A DNA stretch of 64,000 nt from Solea solea (GCF_958295425.1 NC_081142.1:2105896-2169895); one strand, 5' to 3'. Shown: positions 24,101 to 37,102, counted from the stretch's first letter. A program made the numbers and translations. The notes: generated from the sequence alone by a model not told the origin.

Positions 24101-25230
24101 CATGCAGAGGAACATGATGTCGCTGCATTACCAACTCTCCACATTAGTGTAGTGTATTCTTTACATATATTCCACCACGAAACAGGTCATTAGTATCGAG
24201 GATTCTGAGCTTCCCAGCAGCCTGACCCGAGCCCTCATCTTCCCCCGTCTCCTGTCTCCGCCATGGCCTCATAGCTCTCTGTGTGTTTATGTGTGTTATG
24301 TACGAATGAGGCGTCTCCGTCTCGGCCCGGTGTGCGCAGCCAGCCGTGTCCTTGCTCTGCATCTCCTACGGTGTTTCACTAAACATGCTTGATTAGGCAA
24401 AGTACATTCCCCGGCCCTCTTATGGCCTGACGAGCCCATGAGAAGATTACTGCAGACACATCGGCACTGAGAGGGAGGGTGGTGCACGTACAACCAGCTC
24501 CTTATACCCCTCCACCATCAACCACCACACACACACACACACACAAAAACCAAATATGGGAAGCAATTGAATTAAGATCAGAAATAAAACTCACGCTTGA
24601 AATAGCCAGACACTGGCTGCATCTAGGAAAGGTAGAGTACATGATGTTATCTCATTAACTGCATCATTTGATTACCTTAGTTGAATATAATGGAGCAGTT
24701 AAGAATTCAGATATAACCTCATGCAGGTCAGTGTGTTTATTAAAGCCATCATTCTCCCTCTTCTCCACATACTTCATGTCATTCCAGGTCCTCCTCTGCC
24801 AACAGCTGCACCTTGTCCTCCTTCTTCTTCTTCTTCTTGTCCTTCTTTTGTCCATCTCTTTCACGAACATGGACGCACATCATACATATCTCTTCCTTTT
24901 TGTCCTTGTTTGCCGATAATTTTAAATTGCTAATTTTACGAGTTAGCGACAGAAGCAGGAATCAAAGTAATTCACAAAACCCCACTTTATTTCAAATCGC
25001 ATCTTTTGTTCTACACTTTCAAAAGCCACTCTAATGGAAAATTGCTCTCCTTTGAAATTACTTTCTTTTTTTTTGTGTGTGTGTGGGGGGGGGGGGGGGT
25101 TGTTCTGCAAACACAAACACACTTGTTTCCCTTTTGTCATCTTTTCCCTGCACAAAGTGACACAGACGTAAAATTGCCATCAAGTCCCAGTAACCCGGTC
25201 TGTATGTGTATGTTGTTATGTATCAGGTTT

Positions 25231-25234
<4 letters not shown>

Positions 25235-25269
<35 letters not shown>
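25235..25269. repeat. (GT)n microsatellite
   Basis: About 17 GT units with one early interruption, ending directly at the AATAAA at 25270. Confidence 0.95.
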
Positions 25270-25272
<3 letters not shown>

Positions 25273-25275
25273 AAA
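25270..25275 (+). promoter_or_regulatory. Candidate poly(A) signal AATAAA for sema6
   Basis: AATAAA follows a GT repeat. Within 15-35 bases comes TTTGTGTGTTGGGGTTG, a GU-rich stretch of the kind that promotes cleavage. Position and orientation suit the sema6 transcript. It is one of several candidates. Confidence 0.3.
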
Positions 25276-25661
25276 CCATGCCTTTGTGTGTTGGGGTTGT
25301 TTATGCTGTGTGCCCTCCAGCCAATAACTGCCATCTTGCCCTGCAGTGCTCTATGTTTTCGAGAGAGAGAGAGAAAAAGAGAGAGTCCAGAAACTGAGGC
25401 TAACCTGTGGGTTTAATCCACCAATCACAGTGAGGAGAGACATACGAGCGCAAAAAGCACAAAAAAAGGCTAATTCAAAATCAGCATTTGCTTCTTTTGT
25501 AAAATTGTAGCTGTATTTAGTCGGCACTGATCTTTTTTTTGTTGTCATGTTCGTTTTGTTTCTGTGATAGATATTTTGTTTTAAAAAATTATATGGGAAA
25601 TTATTGTGATTTCAATTCTGTGTGTCAGTTGTTAGGGCAACAGTGAAGACAAGCCTGATGA

Positions 25662-25720
25662 CTATTATTATTATTATTATTATCATCATAATTATAATTA
25701 TAATTACGATTATAATTATG

Positions 25721-25756
<36 letters not shown>
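25662..25756. repeat. (ATT)n with imperfect TAATTATAATTA core
   Basis: ATT units flank a self-complementary ATAATTATAATTATAATT core at about 25688-25720. Confidence 0.9.
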
Positions 25757-26170
25757 GTATTGACAGTGACAATGAAGCAGTACTGTGAGCAGCACTGAGC
25801 TGCTGCTGTGTCCTGTTGGGATGCTGAATATAAAAGGTCTAAAAGGAGGAAGAGAGTGAAGGAGTGAATGTTTTAAAGGTTTTAAAAAAAAAGAGACTTC
25901 TCTCCAGTGGAGTGGAGTCTTCTGCTACTGTGAAGGACTGCGCTCTCGCCAGAGGCTGCCCCCCCACCCCAAAACCCCCTACACGCCACCTCACTCGCCC
26001 CCCCGGGTGACCTTTGGGGCACAGATGTCATCAGATGACACCACAAGTTCCTACTACGTGTACATAACCTTGATGCTTACATGTAATTAAAGTGCCGTAG
26101 CTGCATGATGACACAGCCTCTGTGTGTGTACAGAAGTAGCCACGTGTGAAAATTTGTACAGTACATACAA

Positions 26171-26346
26171 GTGTGTGTGTGTGCGTGTGTGTGTGTGTGT
26201 GTGTGCTTGTGTCCGCGAAGAAACCCGTTTTGTCGTCACACGAAAAAAAATAAACGAAAAACAACATGTGCATGCACCCTCCGACAACTGCACAAAGCAC
26301 ACACACACATAAGACACAAAGACACACACACACACACATACACACA
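26171..26346. repeat. (GT)n and (CA)n microsatellites in inverted arrangement
   Basis: A GT run at 26171-26205 is followed about 95 bases later by CA-rich runs at 26298-26345. If transcribed, the two can pair as a long imperfect hairpin. Both lie upstream of the AATAAA at 26425. The Thr/His- and Cys/Val-rich frames here are repeat translations. Confidence 0.85.
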
Positions 26347-26424
26347 CTCCAGCAGTTGTTCACCATCCTCCACGTTGTCCTGAGCTCTGCCTGTCACTCC
26401 GCATGGAGTCAACTTTCTTATTCT

Positions 26425-26430
26425 AATAAA
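26425..26430 (+). promoter_or_regulatory. Candidate distal poly(A) signal AATAAA for sema6
   Basis: AATAAA followed after about 45 bases by CAGTGTGTTTGACTTTCC, a GU/U-rich stretch. If used, the 3' UTR would be about 5.3 kb. Confidence 0.3.
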
Positions 26431-27135
26431 CCACTCAGACATCGACCTCTCAGTCTGATCATTGACCACAGTGTGTTTGACTTTCCTTATTTGGTTTAAT
26501 TTGTCCGTATGTCATTTTTGTTTGTTTGCGATGTCTAGTATCAGAAGAATTGTCATCTTCACAAATATGATGTGGAAGAACTGTTTGGCACAAGTAACAT
26601 TAACACAAGCCACAGGTTAAAATAGGTTTAACTTGAGTTAAAGTATATAAGAATTAAAAGAAGTATGTATTATACAGAGTGGCTGCATGGTTGACAGAGC
26701 TTTTTTTAACCAATGTAAAATATGTGTACAGTTCATGTGCCTTTTATATCATTATTAAATCTGTGTACACCACTGGAGATGGATGATATAGTACCTCTTA
26801 ATGTTTTTTTGTAAATGGCTACCTGGGTAAGATATATAATTAATGCATTATATAAGAATAATAAGGTACAAGATGTCAACGACAATAAAGAAAACATAGT
26901 ATAGTACATTGTTGTGGTTGTTCAGTATAAGAAAGCAAGTAAAGTGTCTAAGGAGATATTTTACGATTAAGTTCAAAAGAAAACACAAACCTGCTTAACA
27001 ACAAAAAGATGATACCTTCATGTTTCACTACCAGCTGCACACAGTGTACTACCATCTTTATTAGGTAGGGGGTGCTGTAGCTCCATAAGACTATTATTGC
27101 AACAGAACCCAAAAGCCTGGAGCATAGTCATTAAC

Positions 27136-27136
<1 letters not shown>

Positions 27137-27177
<41 letters not shown>

Positions 27178-27298
27178 CATCTATCCATCTATCCATCCAT
27201 CCATCTATCTATCTATCTACACATCTATCTACCCATCTATCTATCTATCCATCTATCCATCCATCCATCCATCCATCTATCTATCTATCTATCTACAC

Positions 27299-27331
<33 letters not shown>

Positions 27332-27340
27332 CCCATCTAC

Positions 27341-27385
<45 letters not shown>

Positions 27386-27478
27386 CATCCATCTATCCAT
27401 CTATCTATCTATCTATCTATCCATCTATCATCTATCTATCCATCTATCATCTATCTATCCATCTATCTATCTATCTAT
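27137..27478. repeat. (CTAT/CCAT)n tetranucleotide array, ~340 bp (GATA/GATG on the other strand)
   Basis: Continuous CTAT units alternate with CCAT runs and a few ACAT/ACCAT interruptions. On the minus strand this is a GATA/GATG array. It produces the 148-residue Ile-Tyr-Leu-Ser frame at 27097-27543, which is not a gene. Confidence 0.95.
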
Positions 27479-28349
27479 GGTGGTGCAGGACCAGCACAAT
27501 CTCACACACAGTTGTTATGATGACTAGAATAATGAAGAATTGAGAGCAGTGCAGCAGCTTCTGTCCTCACTTTGTGTCTCTACCATATAGAGCGGAGCTC
27601 CACTACAGAGTCCCAGCTCTCATCATCCATCTCAATATTTGGATTTCAAAAACCCACTTTTTCCTCAGCTGGATAAAACTCTTTTTTAAGACTTACTTTG
27701 TATAATTTACTATAACAAGACGGAGAGTCTACTATGTCTCTTCTTTAATATCCACATATTTTACTTCTTTAAAACCAAAACAAACGACATCACAGATATA
27801 TCAGGACATGACGATGTCTGATGTCACAATACTGATATAATACGGATACAGACATACAGTGTGTAGATACTTGACAGATTGACAGACAGACTGAGGCGTG
27901 TGGTATAATGTGATATTATTCGGTCTTGTGGAGATACAGAGATGGTTTTCTTCCTCATCAGCAACGATTGGCAGCACCTGTGTTGTTCTCCCACAGCTGA
28001 GGGCAATCATCCTGACTGGGAGCCTCGGTATATAAAGACAGGCTGGAGTTTCCTCCTCCTCCTCCTCCTCGTTTGTTTTGCCGTCTCTGGAGAGTCAATA
28101 CATTTAGAGGGAATTGTGCATAGATTTGTTTTGCAGTTGGAACACGGAGGTTTTCTGTGACAAACACTGTACAAAGACTGTGTTTTCTTCATTTTGGTCA
28201 TTCATTTTATTTCTCCCTGTCCAGAGGCTTCTGCTTCACTTTTGGGTGGAGTTTTTTTATGTCTGTGTGGAGTTTCAGTCCCTTTCAGAAACCCACAGGC
28301 CCAGATTTTTTTATTTTTTAAATATATTTCGCTCAGATCTCTCTTGTGT

Positions 28350-28535
28350 CATGCCATTGTGATTGGATTACTGCAATGCATTATACGTTGGGGTAGTTCA
28401 GTCGTCTTCAGCTGCAGCAGCACATGTGGTGACGGGGAAGGGGACGACGTGATCATGTCACCCCTGTTCTGGCTTCACTACACTGGCTTCCTGTCACCTA
28501 CAGGATCCAGTTCAGAATTTATTTTATTTCTTGAT
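28350..28535 (+). pseudogene. L2-type LINE reverse transcriptase C-terminal relic
   Basis: One frame gives LDYCNALYVGVVQSS. After a frameshift, a second gives DHVTPVLASLHWLPVTYR followed by IQFRI. These are the well-known C-terminal reverse transcriptase blocks of L2/CR1-type LINEs. The copy is short, frameshifted and dead. The element's 3' UTR cannot be delimited downstream. Confidence 0.85.
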
Positions 28536-29044
28536 TTACAGACATTTTGAAGAACAGAGATTTGGCATCAAGGATGCTCCAGTCTAGTATATGATATGCT
28601 ATACTATAGTCCGACATCTCCTATGTGCTCCTGGACGTTGACTAATAGATCAAGTCGATGTGCTCCGACGTGGTACAACATACAGACATAAACATGGCAA
28701 GAGGAAGAGCGATGCTGCTGTTGTCTCTGAAGGACAGACCGTCCACACTGTCCTCTTCGTGACTCCCAGGAATGGGTTCACAATCTTCTTTTTTTTCCTT
28801 TTTTGTGTCTGAGCACAAGACCGCGAGCAGTAACCGTGATTGACAACTCCTTGCCCCGCCTCCCCGATGACCTATGAACTCTCAGGGTCATACTTAGCGT
28901 GTTGCCACTCCCCTGAACAAGACACAGTGGGGAATCCGTGCCACCGTGATTGATAATCTGACACAGTGACCATCGCGAAAGACATGAATATCGTGTAGTT
29001 GTCCAAAACACACCTACTGACCTTCAGGCACAATACTGGCTAAT

Positions 29045-29074
29045 AACTATTAATCATATTTATGATTAATAGTT
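29045..29074. repeat. Perfect inverted repeat, 14-bp arms, 2-bp loop
   Basis: AACTATTAATCATA, then TT, then the exact reverse complement. AT-rich hairpin or cruciform candidate in otherwise unremarkable DNA. Confidence 0.95.
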
Positions 29075-29424
29075 CTATATGTAGAGGTGCCTGACAATAT
29101 CCACCTGATTTAAATGCAGATATGTCTGGTATTGTTTACATGAATAAGACGCAATGTTAACCACTCTTTTATTAGGTACACCAGCAACTCGCTGCATTTA
29201 GGGAAAAAAAATTGGATTTTCTACACACAGAGTGTCGCTCATGAGAGGAAACATTCACTGAGTGGCAGCTCTCTGGGAGAAAATGCCTTGTTGATGGCAG
29301 AGGTCAGAGGAGAATGAACAGACGGGTTTGAAATGACAGAGAAAAAAACACTTGCGACAACCGAGGTTTGAAGAACAAAGGCTGAAGCGAACTCAGCGGC
29401 TGCTTGGTGCCATTTCATCACCAA

Positions 29425-29535
29425 GGGGGGCCCACAATAGTCTGTGGAGGAAAATCCATTTCAACAGGTTAAAGAAATCTAGATATCTTTAGATTTATCT
29501 AGAAATCTAAATAGTGTTTATCTTAAGTTGGATTC
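29425..29535 (+). repeat. Dispersed repeat shared with 41795-42140, copy A
   Basis: Shared blocks in order: AGGGGGGCCCACAATAGT, GGTTAAAGAAATCTAGATAT, and GTGTTTATCTTAAG. The partner reads AGGGGGCCCCCCAAATAGT, ATTAAAGACATCTAGATAT and GTGTTTATCTTAAG. Family not identified. Confidence 0.6.
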
Positions 29536-30054
29536 ACTCGTGCACATCCGTTAAAGTCATTAAACTGGTTTACTTGTTTAATTCAGTGTCAGGGTCACCA
29601 CACACTTAGTGCAGCCCTTTGAATACGAACGTGCAAATTAACACAAGGCCACTTTTGTGATTTTGTGAAGCCTGCAAGCCAGAGTTATATTATAGGATTA
29701 CATTTCACAGTACGTACAAGAACGTGCTCTGTGAATAACACAGGAAGCAGCCGCTCGTCTCTGCATAGATACACAGAGATAGTGGACACTCCACAGGGCA
29801 GCAGGGGGGAGTCCTGCTGTGATTTGTTGTGGTTTTTAAGTGTTTTGGTAGATTTTTGCTGTATTTTTGCTGCCACTTAAATAATTCACAGTACATTCAG
29901 TAGGATCACAGCTGCTGACGCTGCTGCTTACCAAAACCCAAGTTGAATTTTCTTGCCTAAATCCAACCAAGGCGTCATATTAACCAGGCGGACTTCTAAA
30001 GTTACACTGGTGTGGTGTAAATAACACAATTTGTATCAATAATATTCGACATAA

Positions 30055-30073
30055 TATATATATATATATATAT
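30055..30073. repeat. (AT)n microsatellite
   Basis: Short alternating AT run. Confidence 0.85.
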
Positions 30074-32719
30074 TCTCCGGGTTTCCATTGAGTAGTTTAC
30101 ACACTACTTGGTGTTTGTCGTGAAAGAACTGAAAAAAAATAAAATAATGCAGGTTCCCTGCAGCAACAGTGTTGACCACCAGAGGGCAGTGTAAGATTTG
30201 TTGAGAAAAACAACTCAAATTCCCTGAGGCTGAAATGAAATCACTCCATTTTGTCCTTCAAACTAAGCTACAGACCAACTGACTTCAAACTCACTTAAAA
30301 TACCCTTTTAATATTTTAATATGAAGGGTTTAAAATATGTTCAACTTGAATGTGTTGAATTCATTAACTTATTGACAACTTAAAGTGTTAAAGAGAGAAA
30401 ACAGTAATGAGAGGAGTCAGACAGAGAAAGGACATTATACTAAGAAGGGGATATATATGATTTATATAGAGAGGGAAAACAGAGGTGAATTTTGAATATA
30501 ATAATAGACCAGGTTCACAAAATCTAATTTGACAATTTGAGTGGGAGCATAGTGCCTCCAAGTGGACATATAATATATACATTAAAATAAGTTATTGTCT
30601 CTACATGGACTTGGAGATTTGGAAAAACTGTTGGGCAAGTTTTGTTGGTTGTTTTTCTACACTTTTAAAGACGACATGTCCTGGTGTTAAACATTACCTG
30701 TACACATGTGTTAAGGTCTGTTTATCAGGAAATGGCAGCAAGTCTTTGGTAATTAGTGATTATTAGTCGAGTCTCTGTGGGGAAATTCCCAGCCGGTCTG
30801 TCCTCATGGAGGTTAGTGTGAGGACAACCATGGGAGCTGTGGGATTCGAACCCCAGGCAAAGGACAAACACATGCTGTCACACACACACGCTCAGCTACA
30901 CAGTCCTTTTGGTGTGTGTTATTTTTGTAGAGGTGTTGCTGATTATAGGATTAATGCTCAGGTTCCAGTGTGTTAATGACTTGTCATTTGTATGTGGAGG
31001 TTACACGAGGGAGGGATTGAGTGGATCAGTTGACTGCAGTAAGGTAAGGTGAGGTCTGTATTTACCCTCAGCTGACCACATATTTTATTCCCTTTACTGG
31101 ATCAGCCCCAGCATGCATGAACCCAGGAAACCTCGGCGTTGCTTTCAGAAACACACTCACAAACGGCCAACACTGCTCTTCTCGTATGTATTTCCAATTC
31201 ATCAAACAACTGCTTCACCGAAGCCTTTTTTTTTTTTTTTTTGCAGCTGTAATGTCAGAAAACATCATAACACACCCATCATTCAGACACATTATGTATG
31301 GAGAATGATGATAATGGAGATAGAGATGAGATGATGAAGACGTTTTTCCCCCCTCTAAATGATCCTGTAATCTGATGTTCCGTCATTAGTGTCAGCTCTG
31401 AAAGAAGAAATTGTGTCGTTGCTGCAAAAAATAAGAAGGGTTATATTTTGTAAAGAGAACAAATGACGGGGTTTATGACGGAGGTTTTGTCATTGGTGAA
31501 AAGAAAAAAGCTGAGGCTCTGCAGGAAATGAGGAAATTGTAATATAAATGTATAATTACACAAACTTTGTGTGTGCGCCCCGTGTTCATCAGGGTGTGTC
31601 TCCTGCTTTACCTCCTCCCTTTCTGCTGTGATATAACAGCAAAGAGCTCCGTGACTTCTTCATCCCTTCTGTTTTGTGCTGTCGTTTCCTTATTTGGATA
31701 TTTTATCTTTTTTTTTCCTTGTCATATGTAAACTTTTATTTATCATCATGTGTCTGACTGGTGACTTTCTTTTGTTTCACACACTGTGTGTCAGTAATTA
31801 AACTCTGTGTTCTGACTCTGCACAATACAGAGAGTGTGACTCCATCAATTACAATGATGATCCAAAATCCAAAATCACGTGCAGAGACACGGTTATTTAA
31901 TGGTTGAATTCAGGATTTTCTTCTGTGACGTTCTTCTGTGAAGCTGCAGGAGACATAAGGAGGTCAACTTATAGATGTGAGGGTTTATTGGGGCAGTAGA
32001 GCAGAACACTGTTTCAATTGTGAGGTTCTCTGTCCCATTTCGACTCCCTCTGTACCCTCTTCAGTACAAGGCCCATTATTGCCTCAATCACTTGTCCAAT
32101 CTCCCAGTGAACTGTCCTCATTTTTGTTTTCTTTTTTCCCCGGCTGCACACACACAGACATTATGCTTGCTTTATGTGATGCCTGAATTACCTCTGCCAT
32201 TGTGCGGCTATACGCCATCAGTGATGTAACCAGGCGTGTCCATGGAAACGTGGTTCAGGGGTCAGTGTGCTGCAGATGCACTATGATGAAGTGCAAAAAA
32301 TGCTGTAAATTGGCACAAAGCGGCTTAGCGTGACTGGACTTTGAGTGAGGCTGTGCTTTCCTCCTCATCTTAAATCATACAGCAAATATGGACAAACATA
32401 TACGTGTGTGTGTGTGTGTGTGAGCTGCTTCTATTCCTTAATTCATTGCCCTCATATTTCTTTTTTTTTACTTTACTTTAAACTCTTTATTTATTCTACT
32501 AATCATTATATATCCAGCTCTTTATTTTTGAACCTGTTTCCACTGTGCAGCCCTTTTATATGTCAGTTAATCTATTTATCGTGCTGATTTCTAATGCTTT
32601 TCAGCGACCGCTTCAGTGTGGTAGGTGTATCATTGTTGTCGTGTTTCCTGCTGCAGATCAAATTTCCTTCAGGGTGGAAATGAAGTTGAAGTAAGTCTAT
32701 GTCTCCAGGTCCCACAAAC

Positions 32720-32915
32720 CACAAGCAAATCTAACATAAACATTTTTAAAATGACTTATTTTTGCCCATAAACTCATTAGTGATAGTGAATTTGACCTCT
32801 GCATTTAACCCATCCTTTTTTTTTTACACACATCAGTAGTGAGCACACAAGCCGGGGGATTGGGTGCCTTGCTCAGAGGCACCACAGCCCTTGACGTGTA
32901 CCGAGATTTGAACAG
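32720..32915 (+). repeat. Teleost dispersed repeat (GCATTTAACCCATCC ... CTTGCTCAGAGGCACCACAG)
   Basis: GACCTCTGCATTTAACCCATCC, CACACATCAGTAGTGAGCAC, GGTGCCTTGCTCAGAGGCAC and CAGCCCTTGACGTGTACCG occur in the order of a repeat I recognise as widespread in teleosts. The final GAGATTTGAAC resembles a degraded tRNA-type B box. Family name uncertain. Confidence 0.65.
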
Positions 32916-33399
32916 GTGGATGAAAAGCATTTCGTTTTTTTTCATTTGTTTTCCATATTTTGAATTATTCCCTGTTTCATGACACTGTGGGGAGTGACAA
33001 AGATATCGCACATGGTCACACACAAACACAATCATAAACACGGTCACATCACATGCAGAGATCACTCGGCGGCTAATGGATGAGTGCATGTGTTGTGACT
33101 ATAAATTTGTGTCAGTGTGTCAGTCCCGGTCCTGGTGATTAGCTGCAGTGCTGATGTACTGTAACACAATGAGGGTTGGATTAATTGAAAACCGAGCCTT
33201 CTCCGGGCCGTTATAGATCATTCCCTGTGATACGTCTTATCTTGTGCCTTGTCTTACCGCCGTCCACCAACCACAGCAAGACGGAAAGTGAGACCCACAG
33301 GTCTGATATGCAGCACTCGCCCGGAGAACCCAGGAGCTGCTATGACTGACTGCTGCTTTATTTACTAAGGGAAAACCAGCCACTGATTTAATACCACCA

Positions 33400-33525
33400 A
33401 AGCCACAAAATGGCACATTTGAACTTACTGATAGAGGTAGATCTGCATCAACGACTCCCGTGTGCCTTGATGTAAAATTGTTATTTTTTCCCGTGGGCTT
33501 TGGTGCAGCAAAGTGAAAAAGTTTG
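33400..33525 (+). repeat. Dispersed repeat shared with 51655-51745, copy A
   Basis: GAACTTACTGATAGAGGTAG, CATCAACGACTCCCGTGTG and GATGTAAAATTG match AAACTTGCTAATGGAGGCAG, GATCAATAACTCCTGTGCTG and GATGTAAAATCG in the partner. No frame. Confidence 0.6.
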
Positions 33526-34797
33526 AGTCCGTACAAAGTGACACAAACGTTAATTTCCTGTTGTAAAATTCTGTGTAACAGTGTGGAAAAAGAAAAGCAG
33601 CATTTATCATCCCCTATATGCCACTAACTGATCACTTATAAAGTCCCAACATTTGTTACACAAAGGAAAAAGTAAGAAAATCCAAATAAAAATGTTTATA
33701 CATGATACGTGTCCATTTGAGCCATTTCAGTCCAAGGATGATGGCTTGAGATGAACGATGGCAAAAGCATTTGAAAATTGGATGAACTGCACAAATCCTT
33801 GAAAAAACCTGCTGAATGAAGGTTCTTAATTCTTCTGTAAATGTATTCATTCAATGTTACATTTGCAAACTTTTCTAAAAACATTGAGTTATAACATCTC
33901 CCTCTTTTTTCCCATCTTTTTTTTAATGCACACTTCTTGTTTCAAAACTCACGTCCACAGTAAGGTCATAACATTTTGAACGTTTAAATCAGTGCTCACT
34001 TTTCTAATTATGCATGTCCATTATACGTACACGATATGTTATAATTGTGTCTTATTCACATCCCATTCACCACAGGACTCAATCAGCAGGATGAGAAAGA
34101 CTGTGCGACAAGGGAAATGTGCTCTCACCCTGCGGCAGATAAATAAGAGCTTCTTCTCTACATCCTGCATATACCCGTAACAATGCCTTTCTCTAACACC
34201 ATTGTCATCCACAGGCAGCTGTGGCCTGAAAGGAAATGTCAAACCATGCTCTTTGTTGGCTCCCGCTTTGTGATCACACAACAATAATTATTATTATTGA
34301 TTATTCCAGAGGAATAAGGACCTGTACTGAGACGGAAATCTCAAAATCCACAAGGATGGAAAAACAGAATGCAGAATATTAAGAATTCAATATAATTGTA
34401 TGTCAAAAATGTAAAACAGCGACAGTTACAGTGACTGCAATCCCAAATGAAAACAATGTAAGGGCGTGGTTGCCAGGTTTTCTGGAAAATTAAAGGAAAT
34501 GGAGGTGAAAAAATACATAAATGTCGCCTTTTTAAATATTACACATTGTCATCTCTGCTCTTTTGATATTACTTGATTACCATGACTGGTAAATTTGATT
34601 ATCTAAGGTGTCATTTCATTGTGCCCTGATTGGCTCCATTCACGCACATCCACAGTTTGTGTTTGAGACAATCACATCACCTGATTTCAGACCATTTTTC
34701 CCCCCTGTAACCACACACACTGCATATGGACGATTGGTCTCCATGACAAAAGATTAGCAGCTATGTGTGTTTGTGTGCATGTGCGGGCATACATTTT

Positions 34798-34834
34798 TCC
34801 TCCTCCTCCTCCTCCTCCTCCTCCTCCTCCTCCC
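34798..34834. repeat. (TCC)n trinucleotide repeat
   Basis: Twelve uninterrupted TCC units. It gives the poly-Leu/Gly frames here. Confidence 0.95.
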
Positions 34835-36439
34835 CAGAACGCTGTGTTCATGGACATATGACCCTTCATTCTATAATACAGTAAAGGGAGGATCATTTCT
34901 TTTTATCACTGATGGTTGTCAAGTAACACGAAAGGAGCAGTGGAACATTACCCAACATTCTATTCATAATTTAAGTACAGAGATTACATTCTCTCATTGA
35001 AAAGCTTTAATGATATATATCGCTCATCCTTCCACCCAGCTGTCAAGCAGGGAAAGAAATATGCTTCACATGAAAAATGGTACCTGTAAAATGCCGTTTA
35101 TTGAAAAATACAATAAAATCCCTTTTTTGTTCTTTTTTATTTAAAGTGTCCCACTCTTTCTATGACTGCACCTAATCCTGTTACAGCTTCTATATACAGA
35201 TTACACAACTGATCACAAGTTGCCATCACAAGATGTGGAGCAATCACAATGTCTGTGAAAGAGGAAAACAGGAATATCTTTGTTGTCTTGTCCATGTCCT
35301 CGTTCCTTAGGCTGAGATGCTGTGCTAAATGTTTCGTCCTTTTTTCAAAGATTGTTTTATTTCTCTCACATCGTGAATTATCTTTGAAAAAAAAAAAAAA
35401 AGGAAACGAGAAGGTGGAAAAAGCCTGTATTGAATTAATAAACTGAGGAAAATCCCAATCTGGGTCACTTGAAACGGTCCTGGGACAAAGTTTGATCTAT
35501 TATTCACAACTTGTGCACCAGGGCTTTGTTTACTGATACTTTGTTATGTAACGAGAAATCCAACACACGGAGACAAGTAAGTAATGCCGACATTACATTA
35601 CCAGCACTGGCTGATGAGAAACGCTGCACGTTCACAGGCAACTGTAATTATGTCTACAGTAAAGTGCTGCATATACTGTCAACACTATTTGAGTCATTTC
35701 GCTCACAAAGTCACATTATAATGTCCTGTAGGAGCCAATATTGGGTCAGTGTAGTTAGTGCAGGATTATATGGTATTCAAATGACAATGCACTGCAGATC
35801 TTTGATGTTATTAGATAAAAGACAATGTGGATCTTTGATGTTTTTGATATGTCTTTGAAAATGTGATGAAGAGTGATCATGCTTTCCTGGCTGGAAACAT
35901 GTGTGTTAGGAGCTGTGCTAGATTTTTTATTTTTTCTCGTTACTGTTAAAGCTATAAACCTGTCATCTACAGTGTGGGAAACATCAAAGGGAGATTTTCA
36001 TGTGTTGCTGATCCAAGAGACGCTTGGATATATTTGGATGGAAATGTAACCTGGATGTTTGGCAAGTGGAAATAAACGTGCGAAGCCTTGACATGACTCT
36101 GAGGAACACAAACAGTACATACGAGTAAAGCCCATTGAAACCTGCCCCAACAGGTTATAGATGTGAGGGGCTTTGGAGTCATAAAAAAGTGTCATATTGC
36201 ATGTGTATAAGTCCACATGCACCTTTTGTTCTCTCAGATATCATTACAAAAAACACATAACAGAAAAATAATAAAGTCTGTCTGATCTGCTCTAACATGT
36301 CTTTATTGAATCTGGACAGAGATTAGATTAAAGCTCCTTGCAATGACTGTGAATATTACTGAGCAGCATATAAATCCCAGCATCACTGGACAATTTGTGT
36401 TTCCTCACAGACACCGTCGTTTTTCCATGCCATGATACA

Positions 36440-36471
36440 GCCGCCACCGCCACCGCCGCCGCCGCCGCCTG
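36440..36471. repeat. (CCG/CCA)n trinucleotide repeat
   Basis: CCGCCACCGCCACCGCCGCC and following units. GC-rich island in AT-rich DNA, no exon seen. Confidence 0.9.
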
Positions 36472-37065
36472 TCTGTTCACACCTGTTTCATAAGAGGGAT
36501 GAGGTGGTATATTCATGATTATGCACAGGTTTGACACACGCCAGTGACATCTGCAGTATATATATATATGTATATATATTCATATTTATTCATTTATATA
36601 AACAGTACTGTGCAATATTTTCAGGCACCACCAGCTCTGTTGTTTTTTCTGGAATTTGGAATGAAGTGATGCGACTTAAAGCTGCTCTTATATATTAGCG
36701 AGCTGTCAATGAGCTCATGTGTATGTCATGCTCAAACATGTCTTGAATAAACCTGGTGTAATAGACGTTTTTTACTGCAGATATTTCTTTAAATCAAATA
36801 GTAGGACAAACACAGGATTTACCAGTAACATTAATTAAGGTTCCACTCCAGTATTAACAGAGCTGTGTTACTGTTCAAGTGTAAGCGTAGATCACGCTAA
36901 ATAGAGGATGTTTTTGTTTTTCTGATTTGTTTTGTTTTGTTTTTTTAAACAACAAAAAACTGCATACATATTTTTTGGATGTGTTCCAGTAAAGTGAAAT
37001 TGAAATAATTATCCTCTATTGTCGTTATAGCATTGCTGAAACAACAAATCTAAATCTAAAAATCT

Positions 37066-37102
37066 TATATATATATATATATATAACAATATATATATAA
37101 CA
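37066..37102. repeat. (AT)n microsatellite
   Basis: Two AT runs separated by a short AACA interruption. Confidence 0.85.

Larger units (their letters stand above)
21143..26950 (+). other. Probable sema6 3' UTR and downstream flank
   Basis: No open frame with coding character occurs here. The first part looks like a typical long vertebrate 3' UTR: AT-rich tracts, T-runs near 21540, and no dispersed repeat until the microsatellites at 25235 and beyond. The end of the transcript cannot be fixed. Candidate AATAAA signals are at 24583, 25270 and 26425. If one of the latter is used, the 3' UTR is 4-5 kb. Confidence 0.5.

Noticed and set aside
27097..27543. 148-residue open frame rich in Ile-Tyr-Leu-Ser
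   Set aside because: It is the translation of the CTAT/CCAT tetranucleotide array.
30841..30858. tRNA-like B box (GGGATTCGAACCCC) and a similar motif at 55909
   Set aside because: No cloverleaf, A box or acceptor stem could be matched around either; at most a SINE remnant.
33656..33884. Minus-strand frames with Cys/His/Phe-rich sequence
   Set aside because: Overlapping alternative frames both look repeat-like; no start, splice site or domain could be supported.
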